DNA of 64,000 nucleotides from an uncultured Eubacteriales bacterium. Its GTDB lineage: Bacteria > Bacillota > Clostridia > Peptostreptococcales > Anaerovoracaceae. This document shows, piece by piece, positions 25,808 through 35,160 of this stretch. Positions within the stretch are counted from its first letter, which is position 1. Every line of letters begins with the position of its first letter. Where the stretch lies: NCBI GenBank assembly GCA_902776725.1, contig CACYQX010000004.1, forward strand, positions 49,465-113,464, written 5' to 3'. The notes below the pieces were generated by a model, which ran no database searches, was not told where the DNA came from, and saw only the letters and a list, made by a program, of their open reading frames with translations. A program made the translations under genes and the position numbers.

Positions 25808-26588
25808 GAAGTATTCAGTTGATTTTGAATCGGGTGACGAGCAGGTCGTCGTAAAGAAGAAACGCAAATCTCACTTTCTGAGAAATTTGCTGATTTTCCT
25901 GCTGATTTGCGGCGGTATCTTTTTGTTCCTGAGATCTGACTATTTCATAATCAAGGATATCGAAGTCGAAGGAAATACATATTATACAGACAGTGAAATC
26001 AAGCGCATTGCCGAGGCTAAGACGGGAAACAATATAATATTCAATGCGGAAATCGATAGGATGGAAGGGAACCTCGAACAGAATCCTTTCTTTAAGACAA
26101 TCAAAATCAAAAGAAAACTACCGAACACATTGGTTATAGAAGTTGAAGAAAGAACGCAGATGGCGGCCATCGAATTTGGCGACAAGTATGTCGTAATCGA
26201 TGAAGAGGGCGTTGTGCTCAGGATGACGGATGTCGACCCCAAGGTTACCATCCTAACGGGTCTCACCATCAGCAAGATGGATATCGGGGAGCCGCTCGAA
26301 GCCGAGGAGAAGGAGAATCTCTCGATGACGCTTAGGATGCTCAAAACTATGCAGGAAGGCGACCTGTATTTCAAGATGATAGATGTATCAAAAGTCGTTA
26401 TCAAAGCTTATATATATGACACCCTGATAGTAAAGGGAACCCCATCAGAGGTTTTCTCGGCTATCGAGGCAGGGGATGTGCAACTCGTAGTGAGTGATCT
26501 CTTTGACAAGGGTATAAGCAGGGGAACGATTAAAATGGGCGGAAGCGGAACCGTAATATTTACGCCCGATATCGAAGACGGAGACTAA
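25797..26588 (+). CDS. ftsQ: Division protein FtsQ/DivIB
   Basis: A 263-residue bitopic protein. A basic cytoplasmic tail (KKKRKSHFLRN) is followed by a membrane helix (about 30-44) and the extracellular POTRA domain starting at FIIKDIEVEGNTYYTDSEI. The beta domain continues with RKLPNTLVIEVEERTQMAAIEFGDKYVVIDEEGVVL. The start overlaps the 3' end of murG. It is the last gene before a terminator; ftsA, which often lies between ftsQ and ftsZ, is absent. Confidence 0.93.
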   Translation: MRSKKYSVDFESGDEQVVVKKKRKSHFLRNLLIFLLICGGIFLFLRSDYFIIKDIEVEGNTYYTDSEIKRIAEAKTGNNIIFNAEIDRMEGNLEQNPFFKTIKIKRKLPNTLVIEVEERTQMAAIEFGDKYVVIDEEGVVLRMTDVDPKVTILTGLTISKMDIGEPLEAEEKENLSMTLRMLKTMQEGDLYFKMIDVSKVVIKAYIYDTLIVKGTPSEVFSAIEAGDVQLVVSDLFDKGISRGTIKMGGSGTVIFTPDIEDGD

Positions 26589-26609
26589 TTCGTAAATGCT
26601 TTCTTATAG

Positions 26610-26655
26610 CAAAAATGCCCTGGTGGTCGATTTGGCCTCAGGGCATTTTTGTTTT
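26610..26655 (+). terminator. Terminator between ftsQ and ftsZ
   Basis: 13-bp stem CAAAAATGCCCTG (26610-26622) / CAGGGCATTTTTG (26639-26651) followed by TTTTC. It implies that ftsZ has its own promoter; TATAAT at 26761-26766 is a candidate -10. Confidence 0.9.
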
Positions 26656-26799
26656 CATAATAGGTTTTATCGCAAACCAAATCGGCAAAACTTCTACGAA
26701 AAAAGCCGAAAAACCCCAAAAAATGCACAAAAAAATGGTGCATTTGCTTCATCGCTATTGTATAATAAAGTATATTTGTGAAAGATTAGGAGGCATAAG

Positions 26800-27936
26800 A
26801 TGCTGCAATTTGAATCCGAAAGAGATAACTCGGCGGTTATAAAGGTCATAGGCGTAGGCGGCGGTGGCTGCAACGCGGTTAACCGCATGATCGATGCCGG
26901 TCTCAAGGGTGTTCAGTTTATAGCTGTTAACACGGACAGACAGGCTCTCAACAAATGTAGTGCTGACACCAAGATTCAGATTGGTGAAAAGCTAACGAGA
27001 GGACTTGGCGCAGGTGGTAATCCGGATATCGGACAGCGTTCAGCTGAAGAAACCATCGACATCATCACCGACGTTCTCGAAGGTGCAGACATGGTATTCA
27101 TCACTGCCGGAATGGGTGGTGGTACAGGTACCGGAGCAGCACCGATTATCGCAAAGCTTTCAAAGGATCTCGGAATCCTTACGGTTGCGGTAGTTACAAA
27201 GCCGTTTACATTTGAGGGACGCAAGAGAATGAAACAGGCTGAACTCGGTCTGGACTTCCTTAAGAAGTATGTTGATTCTCTGGTAGTAGTTCCTAACGAT
27301 AAGCTCATCGAGTCCAGCAGCGAGCATACGACGATGCTCGAGGCGTTCAATATGGCTGACGATGTACTTAGACAGGGTGTTCAGGGTATAACGGATCTCA
27401 TCTCCGACTACGCACTCATCAACGTGGACTTTGCCGATGTCAAGTCCGTAATGACAGACCGCGGCGTTGCTCATATGGGCGTTGGTACGGGAAAGGGCGA
27501 GACAAGAGCTCGCGATGCCGTTATCGAAGCGACAGAAAGTCCGTTGCTTGAAACATCCATCAACGGAGCAAAGGCAATCCTGCTCTACATCTCCGGTGGA
27601 TACGATATGGGAATGCTCGAGGTTAACGAGGTTGCCCGTATGGTAGAGGAAAAGGCAGACGACGATGCAATCCTCATCTTCGGTGCCGCTATCGACGAGA
27701 ATGCAAAGGACAGCCTCTCCATCACTGTCATCGCAACAGGCTTTGAAGACACAGGGAGAAAATTCGCTCCCGCAGGCCGCAGGGAAGAGGCTCCCGCAAG
27801 CGCAGAGATCATAACTGAAGATGGTCTTACGGCAAGGGAAGTAACCCTGGGCGAACTCTTTGAGGAAGCGGGCGAAGCTCCTGAAGTAGAAGAAGAGGAC
27901 TCCATATTCGGAATTCCGAAATTCCTTAAGAAATAA
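26800..27936 (+). CDS. ftsZ: Cell division GTPase FtsZ
   Basis: A 378-residue tubulin homologue forming the Z ring. The N-terminal [14 protein letters not shown] nucleotide loop, the tubulin signature [10 protein letters not shown] (about residues 104-113), T7 loop [11 protein letters not shown] and the C-terminal tail [11 protein letters not shown] (binding site for FtsA/SepF-type anchors) are all present. The linker before the tail is short and acidic. AGGAGG precedes the ATG by the usual distance. Codon use is more biased than in neighbouring genes, as expected of a strongly expressed gene. A hairpin terminator follows. Confidence 0.98.
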   Translation: MLQFESERDNSAVIKVIGVGGGGCNAVNRMIDAGLKGVQFIAVNTDRQALNKCSADTKIQIGEKLTRGLGAGGNPDIGQRSAEETIDIITDVLEGADMVFITAGMGGGTGTGAAPIIAKLSKDLGILTVAVVTKPFTFEGRKRMKQAELGLDFLKKYVDSLVVVPNDKLIESSSEHTTMLEAFNMADDVLRQGVQGITDLISDYALINVDFADVKSVMTDRGVAHMGVGTGKGETRARDAVIEATESPLLETSINGAKAILLYISGGYDMGMLEVNEVARMVEEKADDDAILIFGAAIDENAKDSLSITVIATGFEDTGRKFAPAGRREEAPASAEIITEDGLTAREVTLGELFEEAGEAPEVEEEDSIFGIPKFLKK

Positions 27937-27950
27937 GAATCCAGCGAATA

Positions 27951-27974
27951 AGCCGGACTCGCTCCGGCTTTTTT
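27951..27974 (+). terminator. Terminator of ftsZ
   Basis: AGCCGGA (27951-27957), loop CTCGC, TCCGGCT (27963-27969), then a T tract. The next gene starts only 7 bases later. Confidence 0.9.
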
Positions 27975-27980
27975 CGCACC

Positions 27981-28796
27981 ATGGATAATATGAAAAACGC
28001 ATCTCCCAATTTCAAATACATATCTTCCGCCGAAAACGGAAAGTATAAGGGCTGGCAAAAACTCATCACGCGTAAGTACAGAGAACGTGAGAGATGTTTT
28101 TTGGTGGAAGGGGAACTTCTGATCATGGATGCCGTTTTGAGCGGTGCCGAGCTTAAGGAGCTTATAGTGCGCGATGGTGCGGATTTGAACTCCGAATTGC
28201 TTGCGAATGATATTGGGACTGTGGCCTGCTATTCGCTCTCGGACAATCTCTTTGATAGCTTAAGTCAGACAGAGCACGGAAGAGATGCGATAGGAGTGTT
28301 TGCAATTCCGGATGGAGAAGTTTCCGATTGGGGAGAGGGCGATATAGTCGTTCTCGATAGACTTCAGGATCCAGGAAATGTCGGAACGATAATAAGAACT
28401 TCGGATGCTGCCGGTGTCGCAGGAATCATTACCATCAAAGGGACGGTCGATTCGTATTCGCCAAAGGTGGTGCGTGCGGCGGCGGGATCTATATTCAGAG
28501 TTCCGATAGCGGAAGCTGAGAATGCAAGCGAGTTGAAGGCGATGCTCGATAAACTAAATGCAAAACCCGTGGCGATTGATCCAAGGGCGAGCAAAGAGTA
28601 TTTTGATATGCCGGAGTACGAGAGGCTTGCGATAATAGTCGGAAACGAAGGCGGAGGAATAAGCAAAGAAATGCTGAATCTCTCGGAAATGAACCTCGTG
28701 ATTCCGATGAGAGAAGGAATAGAATCCTTGAATGCCGCAATGGCATTTGGAATAGTAATATACGAAAGAGTGAGAAGAAAATGCAAGAAAGATTAA
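27981..28796 (+). CDS. TrmH/SpoU-family RNA methyltransferase
   Basis: A 271-residue SPOUT methyltransferase. The N-terminal substrate-binding domain (ITRKYRERERCFLVEGELL) is followed by the SpoU catalytic domain with LDRLQDPGNVGTIIRTSDAAG, IIVGNEGGGISKEML and VIPMREGIESLNAAMAFGIVIYE. It likely 2'-O-methylates rRNA (YsgA/RlmB-like); the exact target is not decided by sequence. The start is uncertain: ATGs at 27981 and 27990 both fit, no Shine-Dalgarno is visible, and the ftsZ terminator ends just upstream. It overlaps pheS by 16 bases. Confidence 0.88.
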   Translation: MDNMKNASPNFKYISSAENGKYKGWQKLITRKYRERERCFLVEGELLIMDAVLSGAELKELIVRDGADLNSELLANDIGTVACYSLSDNLFDSLSQTEHGRDAIGVFAIPDGEVSDWGEGDIVVLDRLQDPGNVGTIIRTSDAAGVAGIITIKGTVDSYSPKVVRAAAGSIFRVPIAEAENASELKAMLDKLNAKPVAIDPRASKEYFDMPEYERLAIIVGNEGGGISKEMLNLSEMNLVIPMREGIESLNAAMAFGIVIYERVRRKCKKD

Positions 28797-29803
28797 ACCA
28801 AATCTTGGAGGAAGCGAAGAAACTGATTGCAGAAGCTCTGTCAGAAAAGGAGACAGAGGATATTAGAATTCGCTTTCTTGGGAAGAAGGGTGAGGTAACG
28901 GAGATTCTTAAGTCGATGGGAAACCTCGCACCTGAAGAAAAGAAGGAACTCGGTCAGGCAGCAAACAAGGTAAAAGAAGAAATCGCGGAAGCAATTTCAG
29001 AGAAGGCTGCCCAGCTAAAGGAACAGGCCAAGCAGGGTCGATTTAAAACTGAAAAGATAGACGTAACGGAGCCCGGAGTTCAGGTTAAGATCGGAACCAA
29101 GCATCCCGTTACGCAGGTAATAGATGAGATTACGGAGTTCTTTGAGACTCTCGGTTATTCTGTTTACGAAGGTCCGGATATCGACACGGTGTTCAATACA
29201 TTTGACGGACTTAATTCACCGCCGACACATCCGGCAAGAGATTTAACAGACACGTTCTATGTAACACCGGACATCGTTCTTAGACCGCATACATCATCTG
29301 CGGAGATAAGGGCAGAGCAGGGACTTCCGACTCCTTATAAGATTGTAATCCCTGGACGCTGCTATAGATGCGACACACCGGATGCGACGCATTCGCATAC
29401 CTTCCATCAGGTAGAGATGATGGTAATAGGTGAGGATATCAAGATGTCGGATCTCAAGGGAACTCTCGATATGCTCGCGAAGAAGCTCTTTGGTCCGGAG
29501 ACGAGAACAAAATTCCGTCCGCACCACTTCCCGTTTACAGAGCCGTCTGCGGAGATGGACGTAAGCTGCTTTAAATGCGGCGGCAAAGGCTGTAACGTAT
29601 GCAAGGGTTCGGGCTGGATTGAAATCCTCGGCTGCGGCATGACGCATCCACACGTTCACAAGGCCGGCGGAATCGATACGGACAAGTATACGGGCTTTGC
29701 TGTAGGAATGGGCGTAGAGAGAATCGCGATGCTCAAATACGGTATAGATGATATTCGTCTGCTCTATGAAAACGATATGAGATTCATCGAGCAGTTCAAA
29801 TAA
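28781..29803 (+). CDS. pheS: Phenylalanine-tRNA ligase alpha subunit
   Basis: A 340-residue catalytic subunit. The N-terminal coiled coil (about 1-90) binds tRNA. Class II motifs follow: FNTFDGLNSPPTHPARDLTDTF, PHTSSAEIRAEQ, RCYRCDTPDATHSHTFHQVE and the motif 3 region GMGVERIAMLKYGIDDIRLLYEND. The CFKCGGKGCNVCKGSGWIEI insertion carries four Cys. No T-box leader is present upstream; the start is inside the methyltransferase gene, so control must come from further upstream. Confidence 0.97.
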   Translation: MQERLNQILEEAKKLIAEALSEKETEDIRIRFLGKKGEVTEILKSMGNLAPEEKKELGQAANKVKEEIAEAISEKAAQLKEQAKQGRFKTEKIDVTEPGVQVKIGTKHPVTQVIDEITEFFETLGYSVYEGPDIDTVFNTFDGLNSPPTHPARDLTDTFYVTPDIVLRPHTSSAEIRAEQGLPTPYKIVIPGRCYRCDTPDATHSHTFHQVEMMVIGEDIKMSDLKGTLDMLAKKLFGPETRTKFRPHHFPFTEPSAEMDVSCFKCGGKGCNVCKGSGWIEILGCGMTHPHVHKAGGIDTDKYTGFAVGMGVERIAMLKYGIDDIRLLYENDMRFIEQFK

Positions 29804-29814
29804 GGGAGAGAAAA

Positions 29815-32271
29815 ATGTTAGTATCCATCAATTGGCTGAAGGATTATATAGAAGTGCCGGAGATGAATGAGGCGATGGCAAAGTCGTTCTGCGACAGAAT
29901 GATTATGAGCGGCTCCAACATCGAAACAGCTGAGCTCATCGGCGACGGCATAAGCAATGTAAAACTCGGCAAGATAGAAAAGATAGAAAAGCATCCGGAA
30001 GCGGATAAACTCGTCGTATGCCAGGTTAACTTGGGCGGCGACGTTAAGCAGATTGTAACCGGTGCGCCAAACGTATATGAAGGCGCATATGTTCCTGTTG
30101 CAGTTGACGGTGCTCACATTCCGGGACCGCTTCACGGACAACCAAAGGTTCCGGGCGGCGTAGACATTCACGCAGGCGAACTCAGGGGAGTTAAGTCCGA
30201 CGGAATGATTTGTTCCGCGGAGGAACTCGGCCTCAGCGACAAGGTTGTTCCGATGGCCTCAAAGGACGGAATCTGGCTCCTTCCGGGAAACTGGGACGAT
30301 AAGCTCGGAATGGACTTTGCGGAAGCGGTCGAACTAAGTGACGTCGTAATAGATTTCGAAATCACACCGAATAGGCCTGACTGTCTCTCTATGCTCGGAA
30401 TGGCAAGGGAAGCTGCCGCTACCTTCGGAACAAAGATGAATTATCCGGAAACCGAATGTGAGAAGACGGACGAGAAAGCATCCGATTATATCGCGGTAGA
30501 GGTCAAGTCCGATCTCTGCAAGCGTTATACCGCAAGGGTTATAAAGGACGTAAAGATTGAGCAGTCGCCGTGGTGGCTTCAGAAGAGACTCATGGGTGCA
30601 GGCATGCGTCCGATCAACAACATCGTGGATATTACGAATTTTGTAATGATGGAATACGGTCAGCCGCTTCATGCATTTGATATAAGAGCGCTCGCCGGAA
30701 ACAAAATAGTTGTCGACGTTGCGGCGAAGGGCGACAAGTTCACGACCCTCGACGGAACCGAAAGAGAACTCGACGACACTATGCTCATGATCAACGACGC
30801 CGAGAAGCATATCGCACTCGCGGGCGTAATGGGCGGACTCAATTCAGAAATTCTCGAAGACACCAATACGGTCGTAATAGAATCCGCAAACTTCCTCGGT
30901 TCTTCCGTAAGACAGACAGCCAAGAAGCTCGTGATGAGAACTGAAGCCTCCGGAAGATACGAAAAGGGAATTGACCCGAATCTCTGCGAAGCTGCTGCCG
31001 ACAGAGTTTGTAAGCTCGTAGAGATGCTCGGTTGCGGAAAGATTCTCGAAGGTTCAGTCGATGTATATAGGGTTCCGGAGGAGGCTCCTACGGTAACAGC
31101 AAGAGTGAGCAGAATCAACAAGGTTCTCGGAACCGATCTCGAAAGAGCCGATATGGTCAAGATTCTCGAGAGCCTTGAGATGAAGGTAGAAGGTGAGGGC
31201 GACAATATGGTCGTCACGCCGCCTTCGGTAAGACAGGATCTTCTCGAAGAAGTTGATTATGTGGAAGAAATTGCGAGAATCTACGGATACGACAATCTTC
31301 CGAATACGCTTCCTGCTCTCACGACCAAGGTTGAGAATAGCAAGAGCTGGGAGATGAGAAAGCTCGCGCGCGAAGTTCTTTCGGGAATGGGTGCGAATGA
31401 AATTCAGACATTCTCATTCATAAGTGAAAAGGCATTCGATGCGCTGGGAATCGCAGAAGATTCTTGGGAGAGAGATACCGTAAAGGTTATTAACCCGATG
31501 GGTGAAGATACATCCGCGGTAAGAACAATTCTCATGCCGGGTATGCTCGAAGTTCTTGGAAGAAATTATGCGAGAGGAATAGAGGCAGTAAGAGCCTACG
31601 AGATAGGAACTGTATTCGCAAAGAATTATGCCGATCCAAACGGACTTCCTGACGAGAGCCTCGATCTCTCAATCGGAATCTACGGTGAGGGAGAAAGCTT
31701 CTTCACACTCAAGGGCATAATCGAGGCGCTCTTTGAAAAGCTTGGAATTTCAGGCGTTTCATACGTCGCCGAAAGTGAATACGGAGTCTACCATCCGGGA
31801 AGATGCGCACGCATCATGTATAAGCCGGAAGAGGGAGACGATGTAGAACTCGGCATAATGGGTGAGGTTCACCCGGACGTAGCCGAGAACTTTGATCTCG
31901 ATGTAAGGGCATATGCCGCAGAACTCTTCTTTGATAAACTTATCGGATATACAGATAGGGAAGTGCATTATACGAGACCGCCGAGATTCCCGGCGATGAC
32001 AAGAGACATAGCCATGATAGTCGATGAGGACGAGACGGTTGCAAGCCTTGAGGCCGTAATCAAAGAGGCGGGAACGGAGCTGCTGAGACAGGTTAAACTC
32101 TTTGATGTTTACAGAGGGGAACAGGTCGGAGAAGGCAAGAAGAGCGTTGCGTTCAGCCTTACATATAGACATGACGACAGGACTTTGACCGACGAGGAGA
32201 CGGAGGCCATGCACCAAGAAGTACTCCGCGCACTCAGGGAAAAGACGGGCGCAGTTATAAGAGATAATTAA
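29815..32271 (+). CDS. pheT: Phenylalanine-tRNA ligase beta subunit
   Basis: An 818-residue subunit completing the (alpha-beta)2 synthetase. Domains in order: EMAP/YtpR tRNA-binding OB fold (about 39-150, GKIEKIEKHPEADKLVVCQV), B3/B4 editing domain (about 210-385), B5 (about 405-475), the catalytic-like core, and a C-terminal ferredoxin-like anticodon-binding domain (about 725-818, PPRFPAMTRDIAMIVDE). GGAGAGAAAA precedes the ATG. It lies 11 bases after pheS. Confidence 0.97.
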   Translation: MLVSINWLKDYIEVPEMNEAMAKSFCDRMIMSGSNIETAELIGDGISNVKLGKIEKIEKHPEADKLVVCQVNLGGDVKQIVTGAPNVYEGAYVPVAVDGAHIPGPLHGQPKVPGGVDIHAGELRGVKSDGMICSAEELGLSDKVVPMASKDGIWLLPGNWDDKLGMDFAEAVELSDVVIDFEITPNRPDCLSMLGMAREAAATFGTKMNYPETECEKTDEKASDYIAVEVKSDLCKRYTARVIKDVKIEQSPWWLQKRLMGAGMRPINNIVDITNFVMMEYGQPLHAFDIRALAGNKIVVDVAAKGDKFTTLDGTERELDDTMLMINDAEKHIALAGVMGGLNSEILEDTNTVVIESANFLGSSVRQTAKKLVMRTEASGRYEKGIDPNLCEAAADRVCKLVEMLGCGKILEGSVDVYRVPEEAPTVTARVSRINKVLGTDLERADMVKILESLEMKVEGEGDNMVVTPPSVRQDLLEEVDYVEEIARIYGYDNLPNTLPALTTKVENSKSWEMRKLAREVLSGMGANEIQTFSFISEKAFDALGIAEDSWERDTVKVINPMGEDTSAVRTILMPGMLEVLGRNYARGIEAVRAYEIGTVFAKNYADPNGLPDESLDLSIGIYGEGESFFTLKGIIEALFEKLGISGVSYVAESEYGVYHPGRCARIMYKPEEGDDVELGIMGEVHPDVAENFDLDVRAYAAELFFDKLIGYTDREVHYTRPPRFPAMTRDIAMIVDEDETVASLEAVIKEAGTELLRQVKLFDVYRGEQVGEGKKSVAFSLTYRHDDRTLTDEETEAMHQEVLRALREKTGAVIRDN

Positions 32272-32309
32272 TAATTAGTTGTATAGTTGGTTTAGAGACG
32301 GAGGTCAGG

Positions 32310-32771
32310 ATGAACAAGGTTACGGTACAGATTTATGGTCAGGATTACACCATAACGGGCAGCCGCAGTGAGTCGGAAATCAGAAAGATTGCAGACAGAG
32401 TTGATCAGCAGATGAAGGCCATAAGCAAGGCTAGTTCCTACAGCGGAACAAGCAATATTGCAGTGCTCTCCGCCATCAACATCAGTGAGGCGCTTCTCGA
32501 TGCGGAGAAGGAAGTAAGAAAGCTCAACAACGAGAAGGAAAAGATGGCCGCAAATGCCAGCTATTATATGAATATGCTGGATAAGGCAAAGAAGAATACC
32601 AAGCAGACGAGGGAGTCCGCGGGTGAGCAGGAACAGAAGATCAAAGAATACGAAGAAATGCTTAGGCAGGCAAGTGAGAAGTGCAAAGAGTACGAGAACA
32701 GCATTTTTGATCTTCAGATGGCTAATGTGAAGCTTAAGAATGAAATCGATAAGCTGAAAGGTGAACAGTGA
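32310..32771 (+). CDS. zapA: Cell division protein ZapA
   Basis: A 153-residue Z-ring-associated protein. The conserved head (VTVQIYGQDYTITGSRSESEIRKIADRVDQQM, then NIAVLSAINISEALL) matches ZapA. The long coiled coil (about 68-153) is longer than in short ZapAs and resembles Firmicutes forms. It crosslinks FtsZ filaments. The ATG follows GGAGGTCAGG. The stop overlaps the GTG of mutS2, as is common in this phylum. Confidence 0.92.
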   Translation: MNKVTVQIYGQDYTITGSRSESEIRKIADRVDQQMKAISKASSYSGTSNIAVLSAINISEALLDAEKEVRKLNNEKEKMAANASYYMNMLDKAKKNTKQTRESAGEQEQKIKEYEEMLRQASEKCKEYENSIFDLQMANVKLKNEIDKLKGEQ

Positions 32772-35140
32772 AAGAAAAATCACTAAGAGTACTTGAATAT
32801 CACAAAATAATCGAGCAGCTCTCGGAATATGCCGCGACATCGGGAGGAAGGGATAAGGCTAATTCGCTCAAGCCCTATTCCGCGATTCAGGATATTTCTT
32901 TGGAGCTTGCAAGAACCTCGGAAGGGGTTTCTATAATATCGCGTAAAGGCCCGCTGCCAATCGGCGGGTTTTACGATATAAGAAACAGTTTGTCCTTTGC
33001 AAGCAAAGGTGGGACGCTTAGCATGAAACAGCTTCTGGAGGTTCATTACAACCTCGTTGTTGCGAGGCAGATAATATCCTTCATGAAAAGCGAAGATCTC
33101 CCGGAGCTGCCTTTGATAAGAGGGATGACCGATCTTCTTGTTGACGTTCCCGATCTTGAGGAGGAGATAGATAGATGTATTCTGTCCGAAGACGAAATGG
33201 CGGACACCGCATCTCCGGCGCTCAGAAATATAAGAAGAAGCATAAGACTCAAGAGCGAGGAGCTAAGGAATAAGCTGAGTCGTATTATTGCGTCCACGGA
33301 GAACAAAACATATCTTCAGGACTCCATAGTCACTATGAGGGACGGAAGATATGTAATACCCGTAAAGCAGGAATACAGGCAGAAGTTCCCGGGTATGATT
33401 CACGACCAATCAAAGGGCGGACAGACTCTGTTTATAGAGCCTCAAGCGATTGTGGAGATGAACAACAAGCTCCGAGAACTCGCGGTGGAAGAGCAGGCGG
33501 AGATTACAAGGATTCTTGAAGAACTCTCTGCGATGGTCGGTGAACATTATCACGATATTAAGAATAACCAGGGTCTTGTTGAGGAACTCGATTTTATCAT
33601 GGCCAAATCTAAACTTTCTCGCAGGATGGATGGCGAAGAGCCAAAGATGAATGAAGGAAAGCATCTCAAGCTTATTCAGGCGAGACATCCATTGATAGAT
33701 CCGGATAAGGTTGTTCCAATTAATATAGAAATAGGAAACGGCTATAGCACACTCATAATTACGGGACCGAATACGGGCGGCAAGACGGTAAGCCTTAAAA
33801 CCGTCGGACTGCTTTCTCTCATGGCGATGAGCGGACTTCATATTCCGGCATCGTCGGAGAGCGCGCTGCCGATTTATGAGGATGTATTTGCGGATATAGG
33901 AGATGAGCAGAGCATAGAGCAGAGCCTTTCGACTTTCTCATCGCATATGAAAAATATCGTCGAGATAATAGATGACGCATGGGCAGATTCGCTCGTGCTT
34001 CTCGATGAATTGGGTGCCGGGACGGATCCGACGGAGGGTGCAGCCCTCGCGATTTCGATTCTGGATAAACTCAGAAGAATGGGCGCGAGCGTATTTGCGA
34101 CGACGCATTATACGGAGCTCAAGAAATACGCGCTTTCCACGGAGGGAGTAAGCAATGCATCAATGGAGTTTGATGTGGAGACGCTTTCTCCTACATATAA
34201 GCTTTTGATAGGTATTCCGGGTAAGTCAAATGCCTTTGAGATATCAAAGAAGCTGGGACTCAAGCCCGAGATAATCGAATATGCTGAAAACCTTATCGAA
34301 GGCGGCGACATGGAATTTGAGGACGTGATCAGTTCCATAGCGGATGACAGAAGGGCTGCGGAAGAAGATCGTATGGAGGCCGCGCGGCTTGCCGAAGAAG
34401 CGAGAGCGCTGAAGGAAAGCATCGACGCCAAAGAAAAGAAGATAGAGGCAAAGCGTCAGGAAATTCTGGACAAGGCAAGAGAAGAAGCTAGAGATATATT
34501 GCGAGAAGCAAAGGAAACAACCAAGGAACTCCAGAAACAGATTAAGGAGCTTCAGAAGGGTGGTCTTTCAGACGACGCTCAGGCAAAGCTCGAGGAAACC
34601 AGACAGCGCTTGAGAGACGCGGAGAGCAAGGCCAGCACGCATGTTGTTAAGCAGGTTAACAGCGATCCCATAAGCGCAAAGGATCTCAAGGTTGGAGATA
34701 GAGTTAAGCATCTTACTCTCGACCAGAACGGAGAAATAATAAGCCTTCCGGACGAGAAGGGCGACGTAATGGTTTTGATAGGAGCCCTTAAGCTTTCCGC
34801 AAACGTGAATGACCTGATGCTCATAAACGAGGGCAAGGACCGAAAGCAGCCCGCCAAGAAAGCGCAAGTCAAGATGTCGAATAAATCTATGTCCGTATCC
34901 GCCAGTATCAATGTGGTGGGAAAGAATCTCGAAGATGCTTTGGCTGAGGTCGAGAAATATATAGACGATGTATATCTTGCAGGTCTCGAAAAGGCGACCG
35001 TAATTCACGGCCGCGGAGAAGGGATTTTGAAACGCGGGATACGCGATATGCTTAAGAGAAATAAACTCGTTAAATCCTTCCAGGCGGGAGCGTATAACGA
35101 GGGCGGAGAAGGCGTTACGGTTGTAACGATGAAAAAATAA
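32768..35140 (+). CDS. mutS2: Endonuclease/ATPase MutS2
   Basis: A 790-residue MutS2. The MutS core and clamp lead to ATPase Walker A GPNTGGKTVSLKT (about residue 332), DELGAGTDPTEGAALA and the THYTEL motif. A long coiled-coil linker (about 510-620) is followed by a KOW-like segment and the C-terminal Smr nuclease domain with HGRGEGILKRGI (about 745-756). Translation starts at GTG 32768, overlapping the zapA stop. MutS2 acts on recombination intermediates and, in Bacillus, collided ribosomes; the role here is inferred from family. Confidence 0.96.
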   Translation: MKEKSLRVLEYHKIIEQLSEYAATSGGRDKANSLKPYSAIQDISLELARTSEGVSIISRKGPLPIGGFYDIRNSLSFASKGGTLSMKQLLEVHYNLVVARQIISFMKSEDLPELPLIRGMTDLLVDVPDLEEEIDRCILSEDEMADTASPALRNIRRSIRLKSEELRNKLSRIIASTENKTYLQDSIVTMRDGRYVIPVKQEYRQKFPGMIHDQSKGGQTLFIEPQAIVEMNNKLRELAVEEQAEITRILEELSAMVGEHYHDIKNNQGLVEELDFIMAKSKLSRRMDGEEPKMNEGKHLKLIQARHPLIDPDKVVPINIEIGNGYSTLIITGPNTGGKTVSLKTVGLLSLMAMSGLHIPASSESALPIYEDVFADIGDEQSIEQSLSTFSSHMKNIVEIIDDAWADSLVLLDELGAGTDPTEGAALAISILDKLRRMGASVFATTHYTELKKYALSTEGVSNASMEFDVETLSPTYKLLIGIPGKSNAFEISKKLGLKPEIIEYAENLIEGGDMEFEDVISSIADDRRAAEEDRMEAARLAEEARALKESIDAKEKKIEAKRQEILDKAREEARDILREAKETTKELQKQIKELQKGGLSDDAQAKLEETRQRLRDAESKASTHVVKQVNSDPISAKDLKVGDRVKHLTLDQNGEIISLPDEKGDVMVLIGALKLSANVNDLMLINEGKDRKQPAKKAQVKMSNKSMSVSASINVVGKNLEDALAEVEKYIDDVYLAGLEKATVIHGRGEGILKRGIRDMLKRNKLVKSFQAGAYNEGGEGVTVVTMKK

Positions 35141-35160
35141 GGTATTGTAAGAGGTTTGTT

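Noticed and set aside
26596-26842. Small ORFs between ftsQ and ftsZ
   Set aside because: They span the terminator hairpin, lack ribosome sites and have no protein-like features.
28700-28790. T-box leader expected before pheS
   Set aside because: pheS starts inside the upstream methyltransferase gene and no GGGTGGTACC-like T-box or specifier structure is visible.
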